A stretch of DNA of 64,000 bases. Origin: Bacteroidota bacterium (lineage in GTDB: Bacteria > Bacteroidota > Rhodothermia > Rhodothermales > UBA10348). This document shows positions 46,310 to 56,597 of the stretch, piece by piece; the first letter of the stretch is position 1, and each line of letters starts with the position of its first letter. The stretch is taken from positions 22,087 to 86,086 of the forward strand of contig JAJCYQ010000050.1 in the NCBI GenBank assembly GCA_029262835.1, given 5' to 3'. Under the pieces are notes generated by a model. That model was not told the DNA's origin. It was given only the letters and a program-made list of their open reading frames with translations, and made no database searches. A program made the position numbers and the translations under genes.

Positions 46310-47281
46310 ATGTCATTTACTGTTTCCCTGTACCTGGACCTGGCCCCCAGGACCGATTCCTTTTCCGATGAAGTCATTCGTGGACTGTCGGGACGGCCAA
46401 AGACCCTCCCTTCCAAATTCCTCTATGACGGTCGGGGCTCCCAGCTGTTCGACCAGATCTGCGAATTGGAGGAATACTACCCTACCCGCACCGAAATGAG
46501 TATTCTCTCAGGCAACATGCCTGAGATTCTGGACGCCCTTGGTCAGAGCGCCATCCTCATCGAATATGGGTCTGGAACGAGCACGAAGACGCGTTTGCTG
46601 CTGGACAACCTGACCGATGCGGACTCCTATGTACCCATCGACATCTCCAGGGAGCACCTTATTTCCGCATCGGAGCACATCCAGAAATCATACCCGCACC
46701 TGACTGTGCTCCCTGTGTGCGCCGACTATTCCCAGCGCATTCCCCTGAATCTGAACCCCACACCAGGCTCGCGCATTACGGTGTTCTTTCCCGGGTCCAC
46801 GATCGGCAACTTCGAAAAAAAGGAGGCCGTCGACTTCATGGCCCGGCTGAGCAGTATTGTTGGCCCGGGCGGCGGCGTCCTGCTTGGCGTTGACCTTGTC
46901 AAGGATGTCGAGACGCTGACCGCGGCCTATGACGATGCTGCGGGGGTGACGGCGCTGTTCAACCAGAACATTCTCATGCACATCAACGCCCGCATGGCCG
47001 GCTGTTTCGACCCCGACGCCTTCATGCACCGGGCCGTCTGGAACGGTTCGGAGCAGCGCATTGAAATGCATCTCGAAAGCCAGACCCGCCAGACGGTAGA
47101 GTTGGGGGACGAGGTGATCGAGTTCGAGAAGGGCGAGACTATTCTGACGGAGTACTCCCACAAGTACACACTGGAGTCGTTTGCGGCGCTCGCACAGGAG
47201 GCCGGGTTCACGGTAGACCATGTATGGACCGATCCGGATGCACTCTTCAGCGTCCAGTACCTGACCGCTGTGACGTCGTAG
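46310..47281 (+). CDS. egtD: L-histidine N-alpha-methyltransferase
   Basis: 323 residues with SAM-binding EYGSGTSTKTRLLL and the family start LPSKFLYDGRGSQLFDQICELEEYYPTRTE. It trimethylates histidine to hercynine, the first step of ergothioneine synthesis. Paired with egtB, this could form the two-gene pathway in which EgtB acts on hercynine. No egtA, egtC or egtE is present here. Its stop is 12 bp from the convergent thioesterase stop. Confidence 0.95.
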   Translation: MSFTVSLYLDLAPRTDSFSDEVIRGLSGRPKTLPSKFLYDGRGSQLFDQICELEEYYPTRTEMSILSGNMPEILDALGQSAILIEYGSGTSTKTRLLLDNLTDADSYVPIDISREHLISASEHIQKSYPHLTVLPVCADYSQRIPLNLNPTPGSRITVFFPGSTIGNFEKKEAVDFMARLSSIVGPGGGVLLGVDLVKDVETLTAAYDDAAGVTALFNQNILMHINARMAGCFDPDAFMHRAVWNGSEQRIEMHLESQTRQTVELGDEVIEFEKGETILTEYSHKYTLESFAALAQEAGFTVDHVWTDPDALFSVQYLTAVTS

Positions 47282-47293
47282 CGCCCTCAGGCC

Positions 47294-47728
47294 TTACTTC
47301 CCTTCTGGAATCACGGCCATGGTAATGCGGCCGGTGCTGACGAGGTGCCCCTCACCATCAACAACATCCACCTGCCACGACTGCACACGGCGCCCTATCC
47401 GCTTGGCGCGCGCGGTCGCTGTGACGTGCCCCTGGCGGACTGCTTTCACGTGCGTGGCATTGATATCAAGGCCTACCGTCACATACCCGTCCTGCACGGC
47501 AAGGGCGGCCGCAACACTGCCGACCGTCTCAATGAGGGCGGCCGTGGCTCCTCCGTGGAGCAGGCCAAGAGGCTGGATGGTGCGCTCGTCAACGGGCATC
47601 GTCGCCGTTACCGAGTCGTGGTCACAGGCCGTAATTTCAATACCGAGATGCTCGACCATCGTGCCCCGGCACCGATTGTTCATGTCTTCGAGTGTGGCCT
47701 GGCGCTGCCAGATGCTGTCGCCGCTCAT
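47294..47728 (-). CDS. Hotdog-fold thioesterase (PaaI/MenI-like)
   Basis: 144 residues with the PaaI-type hotdog motif QPLGLLHGGATAALIETVGS and a following substrate segment. Members hydrolyse acyl-CoA or aryl-CoA thioesters such as 1,4-dihydroxy-2-naphthoyl-CoA or phenylacetyl-CoA. Its ATG overlaps the carboxyltransferase stop (ATGA), which suggests translation coupling and a shared acyl-CoA role. No menaquinone genes are adjacent. Confidence 0.88.
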   Translation of the reverse strand: MSGDSIWQRQATLEDMNNRCRGTMVEHLGIEITACDHDSVTATMPVDERTIQPLGLLHGGATAALIETVGSVAAALAVQDGYVTVGLDINATHVKAVRQGHVTATARAKRIGRRVQSWQVDVVDGEGHLVSTGRITMAVIPEGK

Positions 47729-49380
47729 GTCTGTATGACTCCGGGATTGAATGTGGGATGCTCCGGGTTGTGATCTGCGATGGTCAGGCCGCGAGAGAGC
47801 CAGCTGCGCGTCGCGGCGGGATCAATGATTTCGTCGACCCACATGCGCGCCGCCGCATAGTATGGCGTCGTCTGCCGGTCGTAGCGCGCCTGCATTTCCT
47901 GCAGCAGCTCCGTCTCCTCGTCGGCCGACACCTCCCTGCCAGAGCGCGCCAATTTGGCTTTCTGGATCTGGAGCAGCGTACGCGCGGCCTGCGCCCCTCC
48001 CATGACGGCAATCCGGGCCGAAGGCCAGGCACAGATCATCCGGGGGTCGTAGGCCCGTCCGCACATCGCGTAATTACCCGCTCCGTAGGAATTCCCTACG
48101 ATGACCGTAAACTTGGGCACTACGGAATTGGCGACGGCATTCACCATCTTGGCGCCGTCCTTGATGATTCCGCCGTGCTCGGAACGCGAACCGACCATGA
48201 ACCCCGTCACATCCTGCAGGAAGACGAGCGGAATCCGCTTCTGATTGCAGTTCATGATGAATCGGGCCGCCTTGTCCGCCGAATCGGAGTAGATCACACC
48301 GCCCGCCTGCAGCTCATCCGTTTTGGCCTTGACACCGCTTCGTGCCTTGACCATCCTGCGCTGATTCGCGACCACGCCCACGCTCCAACCGTCAATGCGT
48401 GCATAACCGGTAAGGAGGGTCCGGCCGTACCCTTCCTTGTACTCCGTCCAGGAGTCGGCATCAATAATGCAGGACAGGATGTCATGCATGTCGTACGGCA
48501 CGGACGCCGAGGCCGGAAACAGCGCGTACACATCGTCGGACTTCCGGCTGGGCGCTACCGACTCGCCACGATCGAACCCGGCGACCGGCCGCCCGCCCAT
48601 GTGCGAGACGAGCGAGCGGATGGTTTCAAGACACGTGGCATCGTCGGGGACATTGTAATCGGTGACTCCCGATATTTCGCTGTGGGTACGCGCACCGCCG
48701 AGCGTCTCGGCATCGACCTCCTCCCCGATTGCTGCCTTGACCAGGAACGGCCCGGCCAGAAAGACCGACCCCGTGCCATCCACGATCAGCGCTTCGTCGC
48801 TCATGATGGGCAAATACGCCCCACCCGCCACACAGCTACCCATAATGGCCGCGATCTGCGGAATGCCAAGAGCCGACAGCCGAGCATTATTCCGGAATAT
48901 GCGCCCGAAATGATCCTTGTCCGGAAAAATCTCATCCTGCATGGGCAAGTACACCCCTGCCGAATCGACCAGATAAATGATGGGCAGGTGATTCTCGAGC
49001 GCAATTTCCTGGGCACGCAGGTTCTTGCGCGCCGAAATCGGAAACCACGCGCCCGCCTTGACAGTGGCGTCATTGGCCACAATCATGCACAGCCTGCCCT
49101 CGACGTAACCGGTACCCATCACGGTACCTCCCGCCGGACATCCGCCATCATCCTCATACAGCTCATACCCGGCGAAGGCGCCGATTTCCTGGAAGCCGTC
49201 CACGTCATCTACAAGCGCCGCAATGCGTTCCCTGGCCAGCATTTTGCCACGCGCGTGCTCGCGCTCCTGTCGCTTCCTGCCCCCGCCCTCATGAATTACG
49301 GCCAGGCGCTCACGCCATGTGCGGAGCATGTCGGCGAGAGCGGCCTCGTTGGTCTGGGTAGATGCGGACGTAGATGCCAT
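47725..49380 (-). CDS. Acyl-CoA carboxylase carboxyltransferase subunit (methylcrotonyl-CoA type)
   Basis: 551 residues with two crotonase-like halves. Landmarks are DSAGVYLPMQDEIFPDKDHFGRIF, GSCVAGGAYLPIMSDE, SYGAGNYAMCGRAYDPRM and a WPSARIAVMGGAQAARTL segment, the pattern of methylcrotonyl-CoA carboxylase beta. It would act with a biotin carboxylase/BCCP partner to carboxylate a branched acyl-CoA in leucine breakdown. No biotinylated partner is in the window, so propionyl-CoA or geranyl-CoA cannot be excluded. Confidence 0.85.
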   Translation of the reverse strand: MASTSASTQTNEAALADMLRTWRERLAVIHEGGGRKRQEREHARGKMLARERIAALVDDVDGFQEIGAFAGYELYEDDGGCPAGGTVMGTGYVEGRLCMIVANDATVKAGAWFPISARKNLRAQEIALENHLPIIYLVDSAGVYLPMQDEIFPDKDHFGRIFRNNARLSALGIPQIAAIMGSCVAGGAYLPIMSDEALIVDGTGSVFLAGPFLVKAAIGEEVDAETLGGARTHSEISGVTDYNVPDDATCLETIRSLVSHMGGRPVAGFDRGESVAPSRKSDDVYALFPASASVPYDMHDILSCIIDADSWTEYKEGYGRTLLTGYARIDGWSVGVVANQRRMVKARSGVKAKTDELQAGGVIYSDSADKAARFIMNCNQKRIPLVFLQDVTGFMVGSRSEHGGIIKDGAKMVNAVANSVVPKFTVIVGNSYGAGNYAMCGRAYDPRMICAWPSARIAVMGGAQAARTLLQIQKAKLARSGREVSADEETELLQEMQARYDRQTTPYYAAARMWVDEIIDPAATRSWLSRGLTIADHNPEHPTFNPGVIQT

Positions 49381-49490
49381 GGCGTCGGGCTCGGGAATGA
49401 CTGGATGGATACGGGGCGGAGTGGTCGGCTGATGGGGTGGTTGCGTGACGGGGTGGCCGGGTAACGGGGTGGCCGAGTTCGGCGAACACG

Positions 49491-49522
49491 AAAAAGTCCC
49501 GACCGCAGCGGCAGTCGGGACT
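49491..49522 (-). terminator. Rho-independent terminator
   Basis: Stem AGTCCCGAC / GTCGGGACT (49495-49503 and 49514-49522) with a 10-nt loop, followed on the minus strand by five T (49495-49491). It ends transcription of the small gene at 49566 ahead of the carboxyltransferase. Confidence 0.92.
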
Positions 49523-49565
49523 CTCTCAGACTCTTTCGAGGACCTGGGGATCCATGGTCAGACCA

Positions 49566-49760
49566 TCACAGAAACGCTGCGATTTTCTGCATGATGTCCG
49601 GCTTTGGTTCTCCTGTCTTTTCATGGATCAGATTCACCATCTTCGTCAGGTTACCCCGGGCCTTCTTCATTTCCTTCTCGCCAAACTCCTCTTCACTCCA
49701 GATGGTCTCAATCTGGCTGACAACCCGTGTCCAGCTGTCGTTCATTGTTTTGGTAGCCAT
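49566..49760 (-). CDS. CsbD-like small protein
   Basis: 64 residues, mostly helical and charged. The pattern NDSWTRVVSQIETIWSEEEF..KARGNLTKMVNLIHEKTGE resembles the CsbD stress-protein family (a helical bundle of about 60 residues) though the match is weak. A strong terminator follows. The upstream 180 bp to the TetR stop at 49943 is AT-richer and may hold the promoter; nothing else is seen there. Confidence 0.6.
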   Translation of the reverse strand: MATKTMNDSWTRVVSQIETIWSEEEFGEKEMKKARGNLTKMVNLIHEKTGEPKPDIMQKIAAFL

Positions 49761-49942
49761 CGAAAAATCAGGTTTTACTACAGTAGCACTCGTTCATACT
49801 AAAATAACACTTGGCGGGTTTCGATTCAGGGATCATTGTCTCTTGTCGAGCTTTTCTTTCTGCTTTTCATTTTTTCCGGTTCGGCCGCCGGCATCCGGAC
49901 CGCGTTCATCCATGCCGCGTGCTTCAGGATCGGCGGCATCCG

Positions 49943-50533
49943 TCAGGTGCGAAGGCATCCCTGTACAATCCGGCGGACCACCTCGTCAACAAGGGCTGCG
50001 GAACGCAGCTTCCGGTCCACACGCTGCGAATTGATGAGGCTCACCACCCCGTGCATCTGGCACCAGATGGCTGTCGCTCCCAGAAGTGGCTCCACGTCCT
50101 CAAAACGACCGCCTGCGCTACCTTCGCGAAGCACCTCAGCAAAGAAATTCAGGTTCTGGCGCGCCTTGCGGTACTTTTCCGCCGGATACCGCTCAATGTA
50201 CTCGGTATGCAACCAGTACATGATCTCATAATACTCCGGCAGCTCCAGCCCGAATTCAATGTAGGCCCGGCCGAGTGCCGCCAGCCTTTCTTCGGGGCTT
50301 GCGGCCACCGGAACGGCCGACAACCGGGTATAGAGCACCTCGACTCCCTCATCGATCAGCGCATGGACGAGCTGGTCCTTGTTGTCGTAATGCAGATAGA
50401 TGCTGGTCGCCGAGTATCCGATTTCCCTGGCAATACGACGCATGGAGAGCGCAGCATACCCGTCAGAAGTCAGAAGGCGACGTGCCGTGTCGAGAATATG
50501 CCGGCGCAGTTCCGGCTCGGGTCCCTGTTTCAT
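49943..50533 (-). CDS. TetR/AcrR-family repressor
   Basis: About 196 residues from the ATG at 50533. A GTG at 50548 overlapping the upstream stop (GTGA) is also possible. The N-terminal helix-turn-helix is typical: ILDTARRLLTSDGYAALSMRRIAREIGYSATSIYLHYDNKDQLV. The C-terminal ligand domain is variable. It follows the anti-sigma gene by 11 bp, so it may be the third gene of that operon. The ligand and targets are unknown. Confidence 0.85.
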   Translation of the reverse strand: MKQGPEPELRRHILDTARRLLTSDGYAALSMRRIAREIGYSATSIYLHYDNKDQLVHALIDEGVEVLYTRLSAVPVAASPEERLAALGRAYIEFGLELPEYYEIMYWLHTEYIERYPAEKYRKARQNLNFFAEVLREGSAGGRFEDVEPLLGATAIWCQMHGVVSLINSQRVDRKLRSAALVDEVVRRIVQGCLRT

Positions 50534-50544
50534 GCACGAATTTA

Positions 50545-51423
50545 TCACTCCCCGGACAAGCGTTCAAGCGAACGTTTGGCCATGAAGCGGATGTACGGGT
50601 TCTCGCGCTCGTCCGAGCCGACGCGCTGCATGGTTTGCTGCATATCCATTGACACCTGTTCCGAGGCGACGAGGATTTCCATGGCTTTCATGCGTACGGC
50701 CGTATTGGGATCGACTTCCACCCGCTCGACGAGTACAGCGCGCACCGATTCAGGAAGCGGGCGCTGGTCGAAGAGCCCATGGAGAGCCCGTACCGCCTGG
50801 AGGCGAACAACCGGATTCCCATCCGTCGCAAGGACATCCGAAAGAACGTTCGTAACATTGACATTCGGGGCAATGCGTGCGCTGGCCAGCGCGCGTGCCG
50901 CACGCATGCGGCTGACCGGGTCGATGTCCGAAGCCAGGATGACTCCAAGTTCACGCTGCATGGGCGCATCGTGGATGGATCCCGACAGGGACGACTCGGA
51001 CTCCGACTCCCCCACATAGTCTATGCGGACCTGTTGACTGTTGGCATCAAAAAGGACGGCGTCGACCCACTTGTTTTCGTTGTCGACCGCGCCCAGGTAC
51101 CAACCGGCGGCGAAGACCAGGAAGGCGGCCGCGACCGATGCCGCCCAGCGCACGACATGCAGCGGGCGCGCCCGTCCGGTAGTAGCGGCGTCGGCAAGCA
51201 CCTCCGCGCGCACGGACGCGCGCGCCCGCTGCACGTCCATCTCATCGACACGGACCGGTTCCACGAGCCCGTCAATGACGTTCATGTCGGCCTCGAGGCT
51301 CTGCCAGGCCGCCTGACAGGACGCGCAGGTCGCGATCATATTGCGCACTTCCGCCTGTTCGGGACCCGTCAGTTCACCATAGTACAGAAGAACAAGTGTG
51401 TCGTGGTCGTGCGTGCAGTTCAT
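50545..51423 (-). CDS. Membrane anti-sigma factor with HEAT-like repeats
   Basis: 292 residues. A zinc-binding anti-sigma domain is at the N-terminus (CTHDHDTLVLLYYGEL...CASCQAAW), then a transmembrane helix (about 90-110; VVRWAASVAAAFLVFAAGWYLGAV). The outer part carries HEAT-like alpha repeats (RMRAARALASARI; VVRLQAVRALHGLF; AVRMKAMEILVASE). The repeats probably sense a protein or envelope state. Its start overlaps the sigma stop (ATGA). Confidence 0.85.
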   Translation of the reverse strand: MNCTHDHDTLVLLYYGELTGPEQAEVRNMIATCASCQAAWQSLEADMNVIDGLVEPVRVDEMDVQRARASVRAEVLADAATTGRARPLHVVRWAASVAAAFLVFAAGWYLGAVDNENKWVDAVLFDANSQQVRIDYVGESESESSLSGSIHDAPMQRELGVILASDIDPVSRMRAARALASARIAPNVNVTNVLSDVLATDGNPVVRLQAVRALHGLFDQRPLPESVRAVLVERVEVDPNTAVRMKAMEILVASEQVSMDMQQTMQRVGSDERENPYIRFMAKRSLERLSGE

Positions 51424-51962
51424 GATGTCAGGTGTTTACGCAGTTTGTGGACGGCCCGGAAGAGGTAATTCTTGACCGTTCCCTCGGCACAGTCCAACAT
51501 GGCGGCAATTTCACGGATTTTATAGTCGTGCACGTGTTTGAGGGTGAACACCGTGCGCTCGCGCGACGACAGGTTCGCCATCGCAGCCGCCAGGCCACGC
51601 TCTTCGTCTTCGCGGAGCAGTCCGGCATCGGGCGAGGCGGTCGCCTCCTCAAGCACGGGGCCGCACACGTCGTCGAGCGGTACGGCCCGAAGCCGCGACG
51701 CCTTTTTCCGGTGGCTCAACGCTTCATTTATAGCGATACGTGTGAGCCAGGTATCGAACGAGCTGTCGGCGCGAAAACCCGACAGACTGCGCCAGGCCTT
51801 GAGTGCGGCATTCTGGAACACATCAAGCGCATCGGGCATGTTGCCCGTAATACCCTGGACAATCTGTACTACACGGGCATCGGACCGGGACAGGAGCGCA
51901 TCGAATGCGTCCGCATCGCCGGACTGCGCGCGCGTAATCAGGTGTTCGTCAACAGGTACCAT
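51420..51962 (-). CDS. ECF RNA polymerase sigma factor
   Basis: 180 residues. Region 2 (DVFQNAALKAWRSLSGFRADSSFDTWLTRIAINEAL) and region 4 (LSSRERTVFTLKHVHDYKIREIAAMLDCAEGTVKNYLFRAVHKL) are clear. It is coupled to the membrane anti-sigma gene downstream by an ATGA overlap. Starts at ATG 51962 (MVPVDEHLITRAQSGD). It is 68 bp from the small membrane protein gene that follows rpoC. Confidence 0.9.
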   Translation of the reverse strand: MVPVDEHLITRAQSGDADAFDALLSRSDARVVQIVQGITGNMPDALDVFQNAALKAWRSLSGFRADSSFDTWLTRIAINEALSHRKKASRLRAVPLDDVCGPVLEEATASPDAGLLREDEERGLAAAMANLSSRERTVFTLKHVHDYKIREIAAMLDCAEGTVKNYLFRAVHKLRKHLTS

Positions 51963-52030
51963 GTCCTTTTGACGATACGGGCCGCCAAATGGTTTGCAGC
52001 GAACGGCGACAGATCAGGCGTGACGTGACA

Positions 52031-52252
52031 CTACTCCTTTCGCTCAGCGAAATGGATATGCGCGAGAATGAAGAGGGAGAGCGGCGGAAGCACGGAAATC
52101 ACGACCACCGCGACCGCCTTCAGCAGCCGGGGCCATGGCCGTAGCGAGATGCCCGCTACGGCCATGAGCCATCCGACCGCCGATACAAAACCAAGCGTAG
52201 CTATGATCAGCGTGCCAATGGGCCCTACAGCGGCGTAGAGTTCCCTCAGCAT
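52031..52252 (-). CDS. Small two-helix membrane protein downstream of rpoC
   Basis: 73 residues with two transmembrane helices (about 9-35 and 42-65), and a short positively charged loop (LRPWPRLLK). It starts 4 bp after the rpoC stop on the same strand, so probably the tail of the rpoBC transcript. Family unknown. Confidence 0.7.
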   Translation of the reverse strand: MLRELYAAVGPIGTLIIATLGFVSAVGWLMAVAGISLRPWPRLLKAVAVVVISVLPPLSLFILAHIHFAERKE

Positions 52253-52256
52253 GGCA

Positions 52257-55200
52257 TCAAGGCACCATCAGGCCGCCATCGCCATCGTCAGGCGAGGACT
52301 CGGACGCACCACTCACAGCGGCTTCGAGCTCGGCCAGTTCCGTGCGCGAGCCTACGATCAGGTTGTCGAACCGGCGCTGACCCGTTCCGGACGGAATGAG
52401 GTGACCCACAATCACGTTCTCCTTGAGGCCGTGCAGCGGATCCATCTTCGCCGCGATCGAGGCTTCGGTGAGCACCTTCGTGGTTTCCTGGAACGACGCC
52501 GCCGAAATGAACGAGTCCGTAGAGAGCGAGGCCTGGGTAATACCCAGCAGCACGGGCTGAGCCACGGCGGGCTGCGTGTCGCGCACCACAACGGGCGGCT
52601 TGTCCTGCCGCTTCATCTGCGAATTCACTTCGCGCAGACGACGACGGTCCACGATCTGCCCGATCTCCAGATCCGACTCGGCCGGATCGGTGACGACAAA
52701 TTTGTCGTACATCTCGTCGTTCATGGCCTCGAGCACGAACCGGTCCACGAGATTGTCTTCGAGGAGGTTCGTATCGCCCGGATCGGTCACGCGCACCTTG
52801 TGCATCATCTGGCGGACAATACACTCGATGTGCTTGTCGTTCAGCGTTACACCCTGCAGGCGGTAGACTTCCTGGATTTCGTTCACCAGGTACTCCTGCA
52901 CGGCGCGTGGGCCAAGAATGGCCAGAATGTCATGCGGGGCAACCTGTCCGTCCGAGAGCGGATCGCCGGCGCGGACCACATCGTTCTCGTGCACGAGAAT
53001 GTGCTTCGTGAGCGAAACCATATACGATTTCGACTCCGTGCCGTCGCGGTTCGTGACAATCACTTCCTGGGCGCCGCGCTTACGGCCTCCGAACGAGATG
53101 ACGCCATCGATCTCCGACACCGCGGCCGGATCGGACGGCGTACGCGCCTCGAAAAGCTCCGTGATTCGCGGAAGACCGCCTGTAATATCGCTGGTCTTGG
53201 CCGACTGACGGGGGATTTTCACGAGCACACGGCCCGCAACCACCTTTTCCTTCGCATCCACCTGGATTCGGGCACGGACAGGCAGCGGGTATTCCCGCGT
53301 TGAGCCGTCGGTACCGGTCACCAGAATGGCTGGCGTCATCGAGCGCTCGCGCGTATCGATGATGACCTTTTCCTTGTAGCCGGTCTGATCGTCCGATTCC
53401 TCGCGGAACGTGGTCCCTTCGATGATATCCTGGAAGCCGACCGTACCTGCCATTTCGGAAATAATGACGGCGTTGTACGGATCCCAGCTGGCGAGCACCT
53501 GGGACTTCTCCACGATGTCACCCTCGTTTACGAGCACTTCCGCGCCGTAGGGAATGAGGTAGGAAATCAGCTGGCGATCGCTGTCTTCAGGATCCACGAT
53601 CCGAATCTCGCCCTGGCGCGAGAGCACCACGTCCTTGACCTCTTCACCCGAGTCATATTCGACCTTGCGGAGGTTCTCATAGACCACCTTACCGGCAAAC
53701 TTGGTCTTGACGGTGCTTTCAGCCGAGATACGGCTCGCGGCACCACCGATGTGGAACGTACGAAGCGTAAGCTGCGTGCCCGGCTCGCCAATGGACTGCG
53801 CGGCGACAACGCCGACAGACTCACCGACCTCAACCATGCGGTTCGTACCCAGGTTGCGACCGTAGCAGAGCGTACACACGCCGCGGCGCGATTCACATGT
53901 CAGTACGGAGCGGATTTCGACTTCCTCAATGGATGTTTCCGAAATAGCACGCGCCTTCTCTTCGTTGATGAGTTCGTTCGAAGCGACGAGGAGATCACCC
54001 GTCAGCGGATCGGACACATCGTGCACCGATACGCGGCCAAGGATCCGGTCCGCGAGTGGCTCGACCACGTCCTCGTTGTCCTTGAGCGCCGAAATGCGGA
54101 TGCCGCGAAGCGTTCCACAGTCATGCTCGGTGACGGTCACGTCCTGCGACACGTCCACGAGGCGGCGCGTGAGATATCCGGCATCGGCCGTCTTGAGCGC
54201 GGTATCGGCCAGACCTTTACGCGCGCCGTGCGTCGAAATAAAGTACTCGAGGACCGAGAGACCTTCCTTGAAGTTGGAAATAATCGGGTTTTCGATGATT
54301 TCGCCGGCACTGCCGACCAGGCTCTTCTGGGGCTTGGCCATCAGACCACGCATACCACCGAGCTGCCGGATCTGCTCCTTCGAACCACGGGCGCCCGAAT
54401 CGGCCATCATGTAGATGGCGTTGAACCCTTCACGGTCGTTTCGGAGCGTATCGAACAGGACTTCAGAAACCTGGTTGTTCGTATGCGTCCAGATGTCAAT
54501 GACCTGGTTATAGCGCTCGTTCTCCGTGATAAAGCCCATGCCGTAGTTGTTGCGGGCCTTCTCGACCTCCACCTGGGCGCTTTCAATCAGCTTCTCCTTG
54601 GCATCGGGAATCACGATATCGGCGATGGAAAACGTCAGACCAGCGGTCGTGGCGTTCTCGAAACCAAGCATCTTGATGTCATCCAGGAATTTGGCCGTTT
54701 CCGGGAAGCCGGTTGCCTTGAGGACGCGGGCAATGATACCACGGAGGTTCTTCTTGGTGAGCACCTCGTTGATGTATCCTACGCCTTCCGGAACGACTTC
54801 ATTGAACAGGATGCGTCCCATGGTGGTCTCCATGAGCTCGCCTCCTTCGCGGCGCAGCGTCACCCGGGCGTGGAGTTCGGCCATCCCCTGATCGAACGCG
54901 ACGCGGGCTTCGGACATACTTCCGAACCGCATGCCTTCGCCCCGCATGCCGGCACGCGACTTGGTCATGTAGTAGAGGCCAAGAACCATGTCCTGTGTCG
55001 GAACGGCGATAGGTCCACCGTGGGCCGGGCTCAGGATGTTGTGGCTCGAGAGCATGAGAAGCATGGCTTCGAGCGCGGCATCGTGCGACAGCGGCACGTG
55101 GACAGCCATCTGGTCACCGTCGAAGTCGGCGTTGAATGCCGTACAGACGAGCGGGTGCAGACGGATGGCCTTGCCTTCAATAAGCGTCGGCTGGAACGCC

Positions 55201-56546
55201 TGGATGCCCAGACGGTGCAGTGTGGGAGCACGGTTGAGCAGGACCGGACGGCCCTGGATGACTTTTTCCAGGATATCCCACACGTCACTCGTGCGGCGGT
55301 CCACCACTTTCTTGGCACTCTTGACCGTTTTCACAATACCGCGCTCAATAAGCTTGCGGATAATGAACGGCTTGAAGAGCTCGACGGCCATTTCCTTGGG
55401 GAGGCCGCACTGGTGGAGCTTGAGCTCAGGACCAACGATGATGACCGAACGACCGGAGTAGTCCACGCGCTTTCCGAGCAGGTTCTGGCGGAAACGCCCC
55501 TGCTTGCCCTTGAGCATGTCCGAAAGCGACTTGAGCGCCCGGTTCGAGTCGGAGCGCACGGCATTGGCCTTGCGCGAGTTGTCGAACAGGGAGTCGACCG
55601 CTTCCTGGAGCATGCGCTTTTCGTTGCGCAGAATGACTTCCGGGGCCTTGATGTCGATGAGCCGCTTGAGGCGGTTGTTGCGGATGATGACCCGGCGATA
55701 GAGATCGTTCAGGTCGGAGGTCGCAAACCGGCCGCCTTCGAGCGGCACGAGGGGGCGCAGCTCTGGTGGAATGACCGGAATAACGCGCATGACCATCCAC
55801 TCGGGACGGTTCTCGGTGCGTTTGTTGGCTTCGCGAAAAGCCTCGACGACGGCCAGACGCTTGAGCGCTTCGCTCTTGCGCTGCTGGCTGGTCTCGGTCT
55901 TGATCTGGAAGCGGAGTTCCTGCGCCTGCCGCACGAGGTCTGACCGCGAGAGCAGCGTCTCAATGGCCTCGCCACCGATCATGGCAATGAATTTGTCCGG
56001 ATCGTCCTGGTCGAGCCGGTTGTTGTCCTCCCGGATCTGGTAAAGAATGTTGTAATACTCGTCCTCGGTCAGGAGCTGCTTCTCTTCTACGCCGAGACCC
56101 GCTGCGCAGCCAGGCTGCACGACCACGTAGTTCTCGTAGTAGATAATGCGTTCGAGGTCCTTCGAGCGGATACCCAGCAGGTGGCCAATCTTGTTCGGAA
56201 GCGTCTTGAAGTACCAGATATGCACGACGGGCACGCTGAGCGTAATGTGCCCCATGCGCTCACGGCGTACGGACTTCTGCGTCACTTCGACGCCACATCG
56301 GTCACAGATGATGCCCTTGTAGCGGATGCGCTTGTACTTGCCGCAGTGACACTCCCAGTCCTTGACAGGACCAAAAATCTTTTCACAGAAGAGTCCCTCC
56401 TTCTCAGGCTTGAACGACCTGTAGTTGATGGTCTCCGGCTTCAGCACCTCACCATAGGAGCGCTCCAGGATGGCTTCCGGAGAAGCCAGGCTGATGGTGA
56501 TGCTGCTGAAGTTCTTCTTGATCTTTTGTGGTTTTCCGTACGGCAT
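52257..56546 (-). CDS. rpoC: RNA polymerase beta' subunit
   Basis: 1429 residues. The first zinc site (C66, C68, C81, C84) and the catalytic motif [10 protein letters not shown] (472-481; Mg-binding D474, D476, D478) are visible. The second Cys cluster is near [17 protein letters not shown]. Length is like other Bacteroidota RpoC. It is 51 bp downstream of rpoB. Confidence 0.98.
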   Translation of the reverse strand: MPYGKPQKIKKNFSSITISLASPEAILERSYGEVLKPETINYRSFKPEKEGLFCEKIFGPVKDWECHCGKYKRIRYKGIICDRCGVEVTQKSVRRERMGHITLSVPVVHIWYFKTLPNKIGHLLGIRSKDLERIIYYENYVVVQPGCAAGLGVEEKQLLTEDEYYNILYQIREDNNRLDQDDPDKFIAMIGGEAIETLLSRSDLVRQAQELRFQIKTETSQQRKSEALKRLAVVEAFREANKRTENRPEWMVMRVIPVIPPELRPLVPLEGGRFATSDLNDLYRRVIIRNNRLKRLIDIKAPEVILRNEKRMLQEAVDSLFDNSRKANAVRSDSNRALKSLSDMLKGKQGRFRQNLLGKRVDYSGRSVIIVGPELKLHQCGLPKEMAVELFKPFIIRKLIERGIVKTVKSAKKVVDRRTSDVWDILEKVIQGRPVLLNRAPTLHRLGIQAFQPTLIEGKAIRLHPLVCTAFNADFDGDQMAVHVPLSHDAALEAMLLMLSSHNILSPAHGGPIAVPTQDMVLGLYYMTKSRAGMRGEGMRFGSMSEARVAFDQGMAELHARVTLRREGGELMETTMGRILFNEVVPEGVGYINEVLTKKNLRGIIARVLKATGFPETAKFLDDIKMLGFENATTAGLTFSIADIVIPDAKEKLIESAQVEVEKARNNYGMGFITENERYNQVIDIWTHTNNQVSEVLFDTLRNDREGFNAIYMMADSGARGSKEQIRQLGGMRGLMAKPQKSLVGSAGEIIENPIISNFKEGLSVLEYFISTHGARKGLADTALKTADAGYLTRRLVDVSQDVTVTEHDCGTLRGIRISALKDNEDVVEPLADRILGRVSVHDVSDPLTGDLLVASNELINEEKARAISETSIEEVEIRSVLTCESRRGVCTLCYGRNLGTNRMVEVGESVGVVAAQSIGEPGTQLTLRTFHIGGAASRISAESTVKTKFAGKVVYENLRKVEYDSGEEVKDVVLSRQGEIRIVDPEDSDRQLISYLIPYGAEVLVNEGDIVEKSQVLASWDPYNAVIISEMAGTVGFQDIIEGTTFREESDDQTGYKEKVIIDTRERSMTPAILVTGTDGSTREYPLPVRARIQVDAKEKVVAGRVLVKIPRQSAKTSDITGGLPRITELFEARTPSDPAAVSEIDGVISFGGRKRGAQEVIVTNRDGTESKSYMVSLTKHILVHENDVVRAGDPLSDGQVAPHDILAILGPRAVQEYLVNEIQEVYRLQGVTLNDKHIECIVRQMMHKVRVTDPGDTNLLEDNLVDRFVLEAMNDEMYDKFVVTDPAESDLEIGQIVDRRRLREVNSQMKRQDKPPVVVRDTQPAVAQPVLLGITQASLSTDSFISAASFQETTKVLTEASIAAKMDPLHGLKENVIVGHLIPSGTGQRRFDNLIVGSRTELAELEAAVSGASESSPDDGDGGLMVP

Positions 56547-56597
56547 ATCGGGTAGCGGCTATGAAAAGTCCTGCTGAAAAATTGGGGTCGGTCGGGG

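Noticed and set aside
47692..49464. 590-residue + strand frame opposite the carboxyltransferase
   Set aside because: Antisense shadow; no recognisable motifs.
53751..55943. 730-residue + strand frame opposite rpoC
   Set aside because: Mirror of a highly conserved gene; composition typical of GC-rich antisense frames.
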